From JACORV01 sp041484135 (lineage in GTDB: Bacteria > Gemmatimonadota > Gemmatimonadetes > Gemmatimonadales > JACORV01), in assembly GCA_041484135.1 (NCBI GenBank), contig JBGPHD010000013.1, forward strand, positions 1-31,631: DNA of 31,631 nt. The letters are read 5' to 3'. Each line of letters begins with the position of its first letter. Positions within the stretch are counted from its first letter, which is position 1. Shown here piece by piece: positions 1 to 8,433 of this stretch. Under the pieces are notes generated by a model that did not search any database, was not told the DNA's origin, and saw only the letters and a program-made list of their open reading frames with translations. A program made the translations under genes and the position numbers.

Positions 1-29
1 GTCATACAACCGGGATACCGGAGCGGCCT

Positions 30-1568
30 GTGAAAACTTCGCTAACCGTGCAGCGCGCGTTGAGCATCGCGGCCTCGGCCTGCGTTCTCGTCCTCGCGGC
101 ATGCGTGGACAACAGCAACGGCGGGACGACGACCCCGACCCTGGACGCGACCTACCTCGGGTACACGAACCCGGACACGAAGCAGACCGCGTGCGGCAAC
201 TGCCACACGAGCATGCAGCGGACCTGGATCACGACCGGGCACGCCAACGCGTGGCAGGATCTGCAGGCCAGCGGCGGCGCCGCCCCGGCGTGCTACGGCT
301 GCCACTCGGTGAACGGCTCGACGAGCCCCGATTCCTCGGTGGCGGACAGCGCTGGGTTCTTCGCCGTCAACGCCGATTCGAAGAAGTTCTACTATGACGT
401 GCAGTGCGAGTCCTGCCACGGACCGGGTGCCACGCACATCACGGCGCCCGACGAGAGCCAGCCGCTCTCGACGATCGTGGCCGGCGTGGGCGCCACCAAG
501 GGGTGCGCGACGTGCCACAACGGCACGCACCACCCGTTCGTCGAGGAATGGGCGCGCTCGCCGCACGACACCGTTTTCACTCCGCCGACGGGTGTCCGGG
601 CCGCGACTGGGGACGGGCCGTACTGCCGAGGCTGCCACACGGGCCAGGGCGCCATCGCGCGCTTCGATCCGCGGGCCCGCTATCAGGAGATGAACGCCGG
701 CATCCCCGGGATCACGAGCAGCTGGCAGCCGATCACGTGCGTGGTCTGTCACGATCCGCACGGGACCGACAATCCGGCGAACCTCCGCTTCCCGGTCAAC
801 ACGCCGGACCTGAGCACCAACCTCTGCATGCAGTGCCACAACCGACGGGCGACCCCCGACATGGTCTCCGAGTCGAGCGGACCGCACACGCCGCAGGGCC
901 CGATGCTCCTCGGTGAGGCCGGCTGGGTCCCGCCTGGCCTCTCGGTGTTGGGCGTGTCGTCGCACGGCACTGACGCGAACCCGAACCTGTGCGCCGGCTG
1001 CCACGTGAACTCGTACCCCGTCAACAACCCCGACGGCTCGCTGTTGATCACCGCCACCGGCCACACCTTCGAGCCCATTCCATGCGCGGACGCCAACGGT
1101 TACCCCGACAGCACCGTGTCCACCTGTGCGCCGGCCGCGCGCACGTTCAAGGCCTGCACGAATTCCGGCTGCCACGGGACGCAGGATGCCGCGCGCAACG
1201 CGTGGCTGACGAGCACGGCCCGCCTCGACGCCCTGGTCCGGACGCTGTGGGTGGACGCCGACAAGGACAACGCGCTCGACGCGTTCCCCGCCGACAGCGG
1301 CCTCCTCGCACGCGTGAAGGCCACGAGCGCGACCGAGTTCAAGAACAACGACGGCACCCTCACAGTGGCTGAAGGCGCGTTCTTCAACGCCCGGATGCCC
1401 TCCGCGGACCGGTCGGGTGGGGCGCACAATCCGTTCTATGAGGAAGCCCTGCTCATCGCGACGGTCCAGGCACTGCGCGCCCAGTACACGTACCTGCCGC
1501 CGGCCCCCCCCGCAGAGCAGGAGCGGGTCGCCCAGCGGATGCGCGTGCTGCGGATGTCCTGGCGCTAG
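30..1568 (+). CDS. Nonaheme c-type cytochrome lipoprotein
   Basis: A 512-residue exported multiheme cytochrome. The N-terminus is a lipoprotein signal with lipobox LAAC, so the mature protein should be lipid-anchored at about Cys25. Eight CXXCH heme sites are visible (CGNCH, CYGCH, CESCH, CATCH, CRGCH, CVVCH, CMQCH, CAGCH) from about residue 55. A ninth site near residue 376 has the longer form CTNSGCH (CX4CH). The C-terminal 120 residues have no heme motif. The start is GTG at 30 with GGAG at 20-23. A hairpin terminator candidate follows, so it may be its own unit, but it sits just before the 20-heme/barrel/16-heme operon and probably hands electrons to or from it (inference). The substrate cannot be read from the sequence; an enzymatic multiheme reductase is possible. 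Confidence 0.88.
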   Translation: MKTSLTVQRALSIAASACVLVLAACVDNSNGGTTTPTLDATYLGYTNPDTKQTACGNCHTSMQRTWITTGHANAWQDLQASGGAAPACYGCHSVNGSTSPDSSVADSAGFFAVNADSKKFYYDVQCESCHGPGATHITAPDESQPLSTIVAGVGATKGCATCHNGTHHPFVEEWARSPHDTVFTPPTGVRAATGDGPYCRGCHTGQGAIARFDPRARYQEMNAGIPGITSSWQPITCVVCHDPHGTDNPANLRFPVNTPDLSTNLCMQCHNRRATPDMVSESSGPHTPQGPMLLGEAGWVPPGLSVLGVSSHGTDANPNLCAGCHVNSYPVNNPDGSLLITATGHTFEPIPCADANGYPDSTVSTCAPAARTFKACTNSGCHGTQDAARNAWLTSTARLDALVRTLWVDADKDNALDAFPADSGLLARVKATSATEFKNNDGTLTVAEGAFFNARMPSADRSGGAHNPFYEEALLIATVQALRAQYTYLPPAPPAEQERVAQRMRVLRMSWR

Positions 1569-1598
1569 AGCTGCGAACCATCGCCTGACTGACCATCA

Positions 1599-1627
1599 GC
1601 GGGCCGGTCCCACCAGGGCCGGCCCGC
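1599..1627 (+). terminator. Hairpin between the 9-heme and 20-heme cytochrome genes
   Basis: A GC-rich stem of 12 base pairs with one bulged T (arms at 1599-1611 and 1616-1627, loop ACCA). It lies 31 nt after the nonaheme stop. Only two T residues follow, so it may be a weak or partial terminator, or an mRNA-stabilising hairpin, rather than a full stop. Confidence 0.5.
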
Positions 1628-1664
1628 TTGACGCCGAGCACCAGAGGAGACGGATTTAGTAGGA

Positions 1665-3314
1665 ATGGCACGACTCTACCGAAGGGCGCTGGACGCATGG
1701 GGGCGCATCGGCCGCAAGTGGCGGGTGACGATGGTGGCGGTGGGGGCGCTCTTCCTCGCCGGCTCGTCGTTCGCCGGCTACCGGCAGTGGGAGTACATCC
1801 AGCACGACAACCGGTTCTGCACCACCTGCCACCTCATGCGGGACCCGTTCCAGCGGTTCGGCCGCAGCGCGCACGCCAAGCTCGAGTGCCACGACTGCCA
1901 CCACGCCTCGCTCCCCGAGGAGCTGCATCAGGTCTACGCGACCCTGGTGCAGAACCAGTCGTCGGTCAAGAAGCACGCCCACGTCTCGAACGAGGTCTGC
2001 GGCCGCTGTCACGTGCTCGGGGACTCGACGCGCTGGCGGATCATCGCGAACACGGCCGGTCACCGCGTCCATCTCGAGTCGCGCAATCCCGCCCTGCGCG
2101 GCCTGCAGTGCGTGAAGTGCCACTCGGTCTCTCTCCACGAGTTCGCCTCCGTGGACCGCACCTGCGGCCAGGCGGAGTGTCACATCAACGTCCAGATCCA
2201 GCTGGGCGGGATGGGAGAGGTCGAGATCCACTGCACGACCTGCCACAACTTCCTGGGGAGGACGCCGGAGGGCCTGAGCATCGACTCGCTCGGCCGGCCC
2301 CTCACGCCGCGCGCGCAACAGTGCCTGAGCTGCCACACCATGCAACAGCGCGTGCGGGCATTGGAGATCGGCAGCGACCCGCACCGGGGCGTGTGCGGCG
2401 ACTGCCACAACCCGCACACGCAGTCCAAGCCGCAGGACGTGAGCTGCACCAACGGCACCTGCCACGCGACGTGGCGGACCGTGGCCTTCCATGTCGGGGT
2501 GCCGCACCCGGAGCGCTGCACGACCTGCCACGTGCCGCACAGCTGGCGCGCCGAGGGCGCCAACTGCGTGCGCTGTCACGCCAACATCGAGCGCGAGACG
2601 CCCAGCCGCCGTGGGGCGTCGTCACCGCGCTCCGACGGGGAGGAAGAGGAGGCGGTCCAGGTCGCCAGTGCGTCGAACGCCGTGGTGGCGGCCCTGCTGC
2701 AGGGCACGCCCCGCGCGCGCGTCGGCGCCGGCCTGCCGCGCTTCTCCCACGGCGACCACCGCGCGCAGGCCTGTGCGACGTGCCATTCGAGCCGCGTGCG
2801 CCACGGAGAGCTGATGGTCCGCGGGCCCGCGGACTGCCAGCGCTGCCATCACCAGGGCGTGGGGCGCGAGCGGTGCGCCACGTGCCACGGCGGCGACCAG
2901 CTGCGGCGTCCGCTCGACCGCCAGGTGCGGACCTTCCGGCTGGCGGCGGGAGGGGCCCCCGTGACCCGACACGTGCCGTTCGACCACCAGCGGCACACCT
3001 CGGTCACCTGCGTGCGCTGCCACAGCAATCCGCTCACGCGCGCGCCGGACGGCGCTGACTGCGCGTCATGTCATGCCAGCCACCACCAGGCGTCGTCCAC
3101 GTGCACCACGTGCCACTGGGCGGCGAACGCGCTCGCCAAGCACCGCGCCGCCGATCATCCCAATTGCGCGACCGCATCGTGTCACGGCGCGCGCGCCGCG
3201 GGACTGCCGAGCACGCGGGAAGCCTGCCTGACGTGCCATCGGGGGCAGACCCAGCACCAGCCCGGACGGGCGTGCGAGCAATGCCACCGCGTCATGGAGC
3301 CGGAGGGGCGATGA
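1665..3314 (+). CDS. Membrane-anchored 20-heme cytochrome c with NapC-like N-terminus
   Basis: A 549-residue protein. Residues about 20-40 form one hydrophobic segment after a basic cytoplasmic tail, followed at once by CTTCH and CHDCH heme sites, as in NapC/NirT/NrfH quinol dehydrogenases. I count 17 CXXCH sites plus three CX4CH sites (CGQAECH, CTNGTCH, CATASCH), 20 in all. Eleven hemes precede an acidic, heme-free linker around residues 310-365 (EEEE) and nine follow it. The second block has the FxHxxH...CxxCH spacing of cytochrome c7/c3-like modules. Family knowledge suggests it takes electrons from (or gives them to) the quinone pool and carries them through the periplasm. Start ATG at 1665, with GGAGA at 1646-1650. 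The stop overlaps the next start (ATGA), so it is translationally coupled to the barrel gene. Direction of electron flow is not determinable. Confidence 0.88.
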   Translation: MARLYRRALDAWGRIGRKWRVTMVAVGALFLAGSSFAGYRQWEYIQHDNRFCTTCHLMRDPFQRFGRSAHAKLECHDCHHASLPEELHQVYATLVQNQSSVKKHAHVSNEVCGRCHVLGDSTRWRIIANTAGHRVHLESRNPALRGLQCVKCHSVSLHEFASVDRTCGQAECHINVQIQLGGMGEVEIHCTTCHNFLGRTPEGLSIDSLGRPLTPRAQQCLSCHTMQQRVRALEIGSDPHRGVCGDCHNPHTQSKPQDVSCTNGTCHATWRTVAFHVGVPHPERCTTCHVPHSWRAEGANCVRCHANIERETPSRRGASSPRSDGEEEEAVQVASASNAVVAALLQGTPRARVGAGLPRFSHGDHRAQACATCHSSRVRHGELMVRGPADCQRCHHQGVGRERCATCHGGDQLRRPLDRQVRTFRLAAGGAPVTRHVPFDHQRHTSVTCVRCHSNPLTRAPDGADCASCHASHHQASSTCTTCHWAANALAKHRAADHPNCATASCHGARAAGLPSTREACLTCHRGQTQHQPGRACEQCHRVMEPEGR

Positions 3315-4684
3315 GAGTCGGCCGTTACGCCATCGCGCTGGTCGCACTCGTGGCGACGCCGCTGGCCGCGCAGTCGGTGCGCGTCCGCTCGGTGACCACG
3401 TCGCGTTTCATCGACCTCCGCCCGATCAGCTACGATCCCGCTTCGGGCACCTACCGCGCCGATCCGGTGGCCCGCGCCGCGCCGCTCACGGAGGACGTCG
3501 AGCTCTCGGCATGGGGGTTCCGGGTGCCGGGGCTCCGGGCGTACGCCCTCCTGCGCGGCCGCGCCGCGCTCGGGTCGGACCTCGCGTGGCCCCGCTCCAA
3601 CGACCACTTCGATGCGCTGTACGCGTTCCTCGAGCTCGAGCGGCCGAAGTACCGCCTGCGCGCGGGACGGCAGCAGCGCGCCTCCGGCCTCGGCTTCTAC
3701 GCGTTCGACGGGCTGACGAGCACGTGGCGCCCGCTGCCGACGGTGCGCGTCGAGGCGTATGGGGGCCGGGGACTTGCCCGGGGCTTCCTCGAGCCGGTCG
3801 GCAGCTCCGCGATCCGGTCGCTCGACCCCCTGCGCAGGGAGACCGGCACCATCCTCCTGGGCACCTCGGTGTGGACGGCGCCGTCGGCCGCCTCCGAGTT
3901 CTCGGCCGTCTACCAGCGTGAATTGCTGAGCGACCGCAGCGGGCTGGTGTCCGAGCGCGTCGCCCTGGACGGCCGCGTCGAGATCGCCGAGCGCCTCGTG
4001 CTCTCCATGAGCGCGGACGCCGACCTGGCGGCCTCCACCTGGGGGAAGGCGCGGATCAGCGCGCTCTGGCGCATCAACCGGCGGAGCTTCGCGGAGATCG
4101 AGGCCTTCCGTTACCGGCCGCTGCTCGATCTCACGACCATCTGGGGCGCTTTCGCGCCCGAGGCGCACCGCGGCTTCACGGCGAGCGTCCGGGTGTCACC
4201 CACGCCGCGCGCGACGTTCTCCACGGCGTACACCCTCCGGCACTACCAGCCCGTCACCGAGACCACGCCGTTCCTCGTGAACATCAAGGACAACGCGCAC
4301 CTGCTCGCCACCTCGGCGCGCTGGCTCAGGGGTGACTTCGTCGTCGACGGGACGTACCGGCTCCAGCTCGGCTTCGGCGGGTCGCAGAGCAGCGGCGAGG
4401 TCGCGCTGGCGTACGCGCGGCCCGACGCGTGGTATCTCGGCGGCCGCCTCGCCGCCTTCCAGCAGGAGGGCGATTTCCGGGTCTCCGACGGGACCGTGTA
4501 CGGCGCGGGACTCGAGGCGCGCGGGCCGGTGGGGACGCGGGCCTTCCTGCGCGGTGAGGTCATGAAGTACCTCCATCGCCGGCTCCAAGGCTCGACCGGC
4601 GCCGACTGGTCCCAGATGCGCGCGCTCATCTCCTTCGAGTGGGTCTTCGGCGCGAACCCCGACCGCCTGGGGGCGCCACGATGA
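3311..4684 (+). CDS. Outer-membrane beta-barrel, probable porin of a cytochrome conduit
   Basis: A 457-residue protein with a clear signal peptide (cleavage near AAQ, residue 21) and a mature part dominated by alternating polar/hydrophobic segments with aromatic residues, typical of outer-membrane beta-strands. It has no cysteine and no heme motif. The ATG at 3311 is chosen because it overlaps the upstream stop in ATGA, is preceded by GGAGGGG, and begins the signal peptide; the open frame extends upstream but only inside the cytochrome gene. It also overlaps the next gene by ATGA. Position between two multiheme cytochromes suggests the MtrB/PioB/OmbB role: a barrel that insulates a heme wire across the outer membrane. 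No specific family is recognised, and it is shorter than MtrB-type barrels, so about 20 strands is a guess. Confidence 0.75.
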   Translation: MRVGRYAIALVALVATPLAAQSVRVRSVTTSRFIDLRPISYDPASGTYRADPVARAAPLTEDVELSAWGFRVPGLRAYALLRGRAALGSDLAWPRSNDHFDALYAFLELERPKYRLRAGRQQRASGLGFYAFDGLTSTWRPLPTVRVEAYGGRGLARGFLEPVGSSAIRSLDPLRRETGTILLGTSVWTAPSAASEFSAVYQRELLSDRSGLVSERVALDGRVEIAERLVLSMSADADLAASTWGKARISALWRINRRSFAEIEAFRYRPLLDLTTIWGAFAPEAHRGFTASVRVSPTPRATFSTAYTLRHYQPVTETTPFLVNIKDNAHLLATSARWLRGDFVVDGTYRLQLGFGGSQSSGEVALAYARPDAWYLGGRLAAFQQEGDFRVSDGTVYGAGLEARGPVGTRAFLRGEVMKYLHRRLQGSTGADWSQMRALISFEWVFGANPDRLGAPR

Positions 4685-6129
4685 GAACCGCCTTCGGGCT
4701 CCTCCTCATTCCCGCGATGGCCTTCGTTCCGGTCCGGGCGCCCGCGCCGGCCGGCACACCGTCCGCCGCCACGACCGTCATCGTCGCCGACTCGTTCCCC
4801 CACGCGCGTCACGGCCGCGTGTTCACCGGATGCTCGGGCTGTCACGCCGGCATCTCCAGCGGCGATTCCGCGACGATGCGTCCGACGCCGGACCTGTGCG
4901 CCGGCTGCCACGACGGATCCATACTGCCGCAGGTCGCGTGGACGCGCCGTCCGCCGCGGCCCACGAACCTGCACTTCGATCACCAGCTGCACGGCGTCTT
5001 CATCCAGGGGTCGGGGGACTCGGCCCTGCCCTGCGCCCGTTGCCACGCGGCGAGCGACAGCGCCCGGGTCATGGACGTGGGGCGTCCCCGTCCGGAGCGC
5101 TGCCTGGGCTGCCACGCCCCCGACGCCCCCGGCCACCTGGCGCAGGCGACGTGCTTCCCGTGTCACGTTCCGCTCGCCGAGGCGTCGGGCCTGGCTGCGG
5201 CGAGGATCGCCGCCTTCCCGAAGCCGCCGTCGCACGACACCGGGTACGTGATGGCCCACGCGGCCGACGCCGCCGACACCTCCGGCGCCGGTGGCACCTG
5301 CGCGACCTGTCACGCGCGCGAGTTCTGCGAGTCCTGCCACGTGAACGGGTCCAGGATCGACCCCATCCGCAACCTGCCAAGCGACTCGCGGGTCGCGACG
5401 CTCATGCAGGGCCGCCGCTGGGTGTACCCCAAGCCGTCGTACCACGAGGCCGGCGGCTTCATCCGCGTCCATGGGCTCATGGCGCGCGCCGACGTGAGCG
5501 AATGCAGCAACTGTCACGCGCGCGAGTCGTGCCTCGGGTGTCATCGCGCCGAGGAGCGCGTGCAGCCCGTCGCGGAGCTGGCCCGCCGCGTGCGCGGGGG
5601 CGCGCGCGGCGTGGACCTCACCGGGTTCCGGCCGCCGGACCACGCACCCGACCACCTGCTGCGGCATCGGGCGCCGGCCGCGGGCGGCGACGCCAGCTGC
5701 AGCCGCTGCCACGCGCCCACCTTCTGCGCCAGCTGTCACGACGCGAACGGGGCGCCACGCTACCACGGCGGGGACTTCGTGCAGCGGCACGCCCAGAGCG
5801 CCTTCACGCGGGAGAACGACTGCGCGACGTGCCACCAGGTCGAGGCGTTCTGCCGCAACTGCCACCGCACCACGGGCCGCTCCGGCACCGGCGCCCCGTT
5901 CGGCCGCTTCCACGACGCGCAACCCAACTGGGTCTTCGGCCACGGCGCGGTCGCTCGCCGCTCGCTCGAGAGCTGCACCGCCTGCCACGTGCAGAACGAC
6001 TGCCTGCGGTGCCACTCCGCGAACGCCGGGTGGGGGGTGAATCCGCACGGTCCGGGATTCAGCCGCAACATGGAGAACAAGAACCCGGGGATGTGCCGGC
6101 TGTGCCACCTGAACGGCCCGCCGAGGTAG
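4681..6129 (+). CDS. Secreted 16-heme c-type cytochrome
   Basis: A 482-residue protein with an N-terminal signal peptide of about 20-24 residues and 16 CXXCH sites, starting with CSGCH near residue 50 and ending with CRLCH about 10 residues from the C-terminus. The motifs come in close pairs separated by longer His-containing stretches, as in proteins built from repeated multiheme modules. No transmembrane anchor or lipobox is evident, so it is periplasmic or exported to the cell surface. The ATG at 4681 overlaps the barrel stop (ATGA), which makes it the last gene of the coupled trio. By analogy with porin-cytochrome complexes it would be the barrel-inserted or surface cytochrome, while the 20-heme protein is the inner partner (inference). 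A strong terminator follows. Terminal electron partner unknown. Confidence 0.86.
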   Translation: MRTAFGLLLIPAMAFVPVRAPAPAGTPSAATTVIVADSFPHARHGRVFTGCSGCHAGISSGDSATMRPTPDLCAGCHDGSILPQVAWTRRPPRPTNLHFDHQLHGVFIQGSGDSALPCARCHAASDSARVMDVGRPRPERCLGCHAPDAPGHLAQATCFPCHVPLAEASGLAAARIAAFPKPPSHDTGYVMAHAADAADTSGAGGTCATCHAREFCESCHVNGSRIDPIRNLPSDSRVATLMQGRRWVYPKPSYHEAGGFIRVHGLMARADVSECSNCHARESCLGCHRAEERVQPVAELARRVRGGARGVDLTGFRPPDHAPDHLLRHRAPAAGGDASCSRCHAPTFCASCHDANGAPRYHGGDFVQRHAQSAFTRENDCATCHQVEAFCRNCHRTTGRSGTGAPFGRFHDAQPNWVFGHGAVARRSLESCTACHVQNDCLRCHSANAGWGVNPHGPGFSRNMENKNPGMCRLCHLNGPPR

Positions 6130-6165
6130 ACGCCCGGCGCATCGCTCTGCGGCACCACCAACGAA

Positions 6166-6210
6166 ACGATCCACCGGAGGGCATCAGGCCCGCCGGTGGA
6201 TCGTGTTTTC
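6166..6210. terminator. Bidirectional terminator between convergent respiratory operons
   Basis: A perfect 12-bp stem (6166-6177 with 6193-6204) has an inner 4-bp stem in its loop. It is followed on the plus strand by GTTTTC. On the minus strand it is followed by TTTCGTT. It sits between the 16-heme gene and the oppositely oriented cytochrome c gene, exactly where a shared terminator is expected. The rest of 6130-6247 holds nothing else I can see. Confidence 0.85.
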
Positions 6211-6247
6211 GGCACGCCCGGGCAGTCCCCCGAGCGCCCTCCAACCA

Positions 6248-6589
6248 CTACGGTCGGTGCGCCAGCGTCTTCAGGTAGGTGACGAGCGCCCGGATCTGGT
6301 CGGCCGTGAGTCTGCCCCGATAGGCCGGCATGTTCGGGCGCTTGCCACCGGTCACCACGCTGATCAGCACGCTGTCCGGGACCGCCCCGATCGCGTGCGG
6401 ATCGGTGAAGTCGGGGATCGCGCCGAGCGAGCGCACCATCGCCGGGTTGGGCGTTCCGGCCGTTCCATGGCACGAGGCGCAGTTGCGCGCGAACAGCTGG
6501 GCCGCGTCGACCGGCGTCTGCGCCTGGGCGACGCCCGCCGCCGCGGCGAGCCCCACCAGGGCCAGCGTCATCACCACGTTCTTTCGCAT
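6248..6589 (-). CDS. Monoheme cytochrome c of the bc-type complex
   Basis: A 113-residue class I cytochrome c. It has a signal peptide ending near AQAQ (about residue 23), one CASCH heme site near residue 38, and a distal ligand candidate in the segment NMPAYRGRLT, the usual Met region ahead of the C-terminal helix. The start ATG at 6589 shares one base with the cytochrome b stop (TGATG) and has an excellent Shine-Dalgarno GGGAGGA. It is the last gene of the five-gene operon and presumably accepts electrons from the Rieske protein, replacing cytochrome c1 or passing electrons to an oxidase or to other cytochromes (inference). Confidence 0.9.
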   Translation of the reverse strand: MRKNVVMTLALVGLAAAAGVAQAQTPVDAAQLFARNCASCHGTAGTPNPAMVRSLGAIPDFTDPHAIGAVPDSVLISVVTGGKRPNMPAYRGRLTADQIRALVTYLKTLAHRP

Positions 6590-7845
6590 CAGGTCCTCCC
6601 CGATCCAGAAGTGACGGAGTTCCGGCGGCTCCGTGCCGCCAGGAAATAGGTCGCCGCGAAGACGGCGACCGGCGCGAGCAACGTGATCACCCACAGCACC
6701 GGCACGCTCAACCTGAGCTCGCTGCTGAAGCCGGCGAGCGAGAGCGCCGCGATGAGCGTGATCCCGGCCAGGCCGGTCGCCAACCGGCCCGGGCTCTTCA
6801 GCGGGTCCTCCGCATAGTACAGGGAGGACGGGGTACGATCGAGCCAGGGCACGAGCAGGATCGCGAGGGCGATGAGACCCGGCACGAGCATCGCGCCGAT
6901 GGCCTCCGACCCGATCGTGGCCCCGAGGAAGCGGAAGCTCATGCCGCCCGGGATGAGCCGCAGCGCGCCATAGACCCACAGCAGGTACCAGTCGGGCTTC
7001 ACTTCCGGCGTCGCCGGGACCGGCGGACCGTAGTACGCGGACGGGTGCACCGGCAGGAAGGCCGACAGGGCCGCCAGGGCGGCGAGCAGCACCAGGAACA
7101 GCACCGCCATCAGCACCGTCTGCTGCGGCCAGAAGGGGATGCCCGAGATCTGGCGGCCGCCCGACCTGTCGGCGGCCTGATAGGCCGGTGCCTCGGTGTG
7201 CTTCTGCTTCAGCAGGATCACGAGGTGCACGGAGATGAGCGCGCTCAGGATGAGCGGCGCGTACACCACGTGGTAGGCGAAGAACCGCGGCACCGTGCTG
7301 GGCGAGGGGAAGCGGCCGGCGAACGCGAAGTCCGCGAGCACGCCGCCGGCCCAGGGCACCGAGCGCGCGATGCCGTAGGCGATCCCCGTGGCGGTCACCG
7401 AGAACTGGTCGTAGGGCAGCAGGTATCCCGCGAACGAGGCGCCGATGGTGATGCCCATCAGCCCGAGGCCGAGGACCCAGTTCAGCTCGCGCGGCTTGCG
7501 GTACGAGGCGGTGAGGAAGACCCGCAGCAGGTGGAGCGCCAGGGCGCCGATCATGAGGTGCGCGGACCAGTGGTGGATCCGCCGGATCAGCGTGCCTAAC
7601 GGGTGCGCGTCGATCAGCAGCGTGCTGGCGTAGGCCGCCGGCATCACCGCCCCGGCGACGGTCACGTTCTCCGCCGACGGCTCGTAGAAGAGCGCCAGGT
7701 AGAGGCCCGTGATCACCAGCACCACGAAGCAGAACAGGGCGATTTCGCCGAGGAAGAACGTCGGGTGCACCGGGAAGGGCTTGCCGAGGTACTTGGTGCG
7801 GAACTTGTCGAGCGCGAGCCGCTCGGCGAACCAGGTCGCGAGCAT
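6589..7845 (-). CDS. Cytochrome b subunit of a bc/b6f-type quinol oxidoreductase
   Basis: A 418-residue polytopic protein covering both the b6-like N-terminal half and the subunit-IV-like C-terminal half in one chain. Heme ligand candidates are His91/His105 in helix B and His192/His207 in helix D. The 15-residue helix D step is the b6f-type spacing, one longer than in mitochondrial cytochrome b. The Qo motif is PDWY (residues 284-287) rather than PEWY, a form associated with menaquinol users. The segment around HHWSAH and KPRELNW resembles cytochrome b6. The cysteine that holds heme cn in b6f is not evident in the N-terminal region. ATG start; the Rieske stop lies 6 nt upstream. It oxidises quinol and moves protons across the cytoplasmic membrane. 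Confidence 0.95.
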   Translation of the reverse strand: MLATWFAERLALDKFRTKYLGKPFPVHPTFFLGEIALFCFVVLVITGLYLALFYEPSAENVTVAGAVMPAAYASTLLIDAHPLGTLIRRIHHWSAHLMIGALALHLLRVFLTASYRKPRELNWVLGLGLMGITIGASFAGYLLPYDQFSVTATGIAYGIARSVPWAGGVLADFAFAGRFPSPSTVPRFFAYHVVYAPLILSALISVHLVILLKQKHTEAPAYQAADRSGGRQISGIPFWPQQTVLMAVLFLVLLAALAALSAFLPVHPSAYYGPPVPATPEVKPDWYLLWVYGALRLIPGGMSFRFLGATIGSEAIGAMLVPGLIALAILLVPWLDRTPSSLYYAEDPLKSPGRLATGLAGITLIAALSLAGFSSELRLSVPVLWVITLLAPVAVFAATYFLAARSRRNSVTSGSGRT

Positions 7846-7851
7846 CGGCGG

Positions 7852-8421
7852 CTACGTGGCCACGCCCACCGGGACCGTGAAGCCCCCGGCGGCGATGACC
7901 TCCCCACGCTCGTTGATACGCACCGGCAACTGGGGCAGGGGCCGCGGCGCGGGCCCGCCCATCACCATCCCGCCCCGGTGCGGGTCGAACAGCGCCGCGT
8001 GGCACGGGCAGTGGATGTGCGGGAAGGGCGCCATGTCCATCGGCTCCTCGGAGAACCGCACCGTGCAGCCCAGGTGCGTGCAGATGGCGCTGTACACCAC
8101 GATGCCGCTCCCCGCCGTCAGGTTGGTCGGCGCCTGTAGCATGGCGGGGTTCAGCTTGCAGACCATGAGCAGGTTGTCGTGGTCCTCGGACTTGCCCTGC
8201 GGGAAGGCCAGGACCGCCTCGTTCTGGGTGAAGCTGCCCTCGGTCACGGGCTGGTCGGCGTTCTGCCCCAGCGCGAAGACGAGCCGGTCGCCATCCGCCA
8301 CCGCCTGGGAGGCCGCCGCCTTGGTGCGGCCGCGCAGCGTGACGAGGCCGGGGACGGCGGCCGCCGCCGCGGCCACGATCCCGGTCTTGAGCGACAGATC
8401 AGCGAAACGTCGGCGATCCAC
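7852..8421 (-). CDS. Rieske [2Fe-2S] protein, low-potential type
   Basis: A 189-residue protein starting with a Tat-like DRRRF motif and a hydrophobic stretch that serves as anchor. Cluster-binding box I is CTHLGC (Cys114, His116, Cys119) and box II is CPCHAALFD (Cys138, Cys140, His141). Where respiratory Rieske proteins usually have Ser and Tyr after the box II His (CHGSxY), this one has Ala and Phe, which removes two hydrogen bonds known to raise the cluster potential. The start is GTG at 8421 with AAAGGG upstream. It lies 12 nt after the DOMON stop and 6 nt before cytochrome b. It carries electrons from quinol at the Qo site to the cytochrome c partners. Confidence 0.95.
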   Translation of the reverse strand: MDRRRFADLSLKTGIVAAAAAAVPGLVTLRGRTKAAASQAVADGDRLVFALGQNADQPVTEGSFTQNEAVLAFPQGKSEDHDNLLMVCKLNPAMLQAPTNLTAGSGIVVYSAICTHLGCTVRFSEEPMDMAPFPHIHCPCHAALFDPHRGGMVMGGPAPRPLPQLPVRINERGEVIAAGGFTVPVGVAT

Positions 8422-8433
8422 GAGCGGCCCTTT

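Noticed and set aside
4243..6174. A long minus-strand open frame opposite the barrel and 16-heme genes
   Set aside because: Its composition is Arg/Val/Ala-rich as expected for a GC-rich shadow frame. The plus strand has 16 heme motifs.
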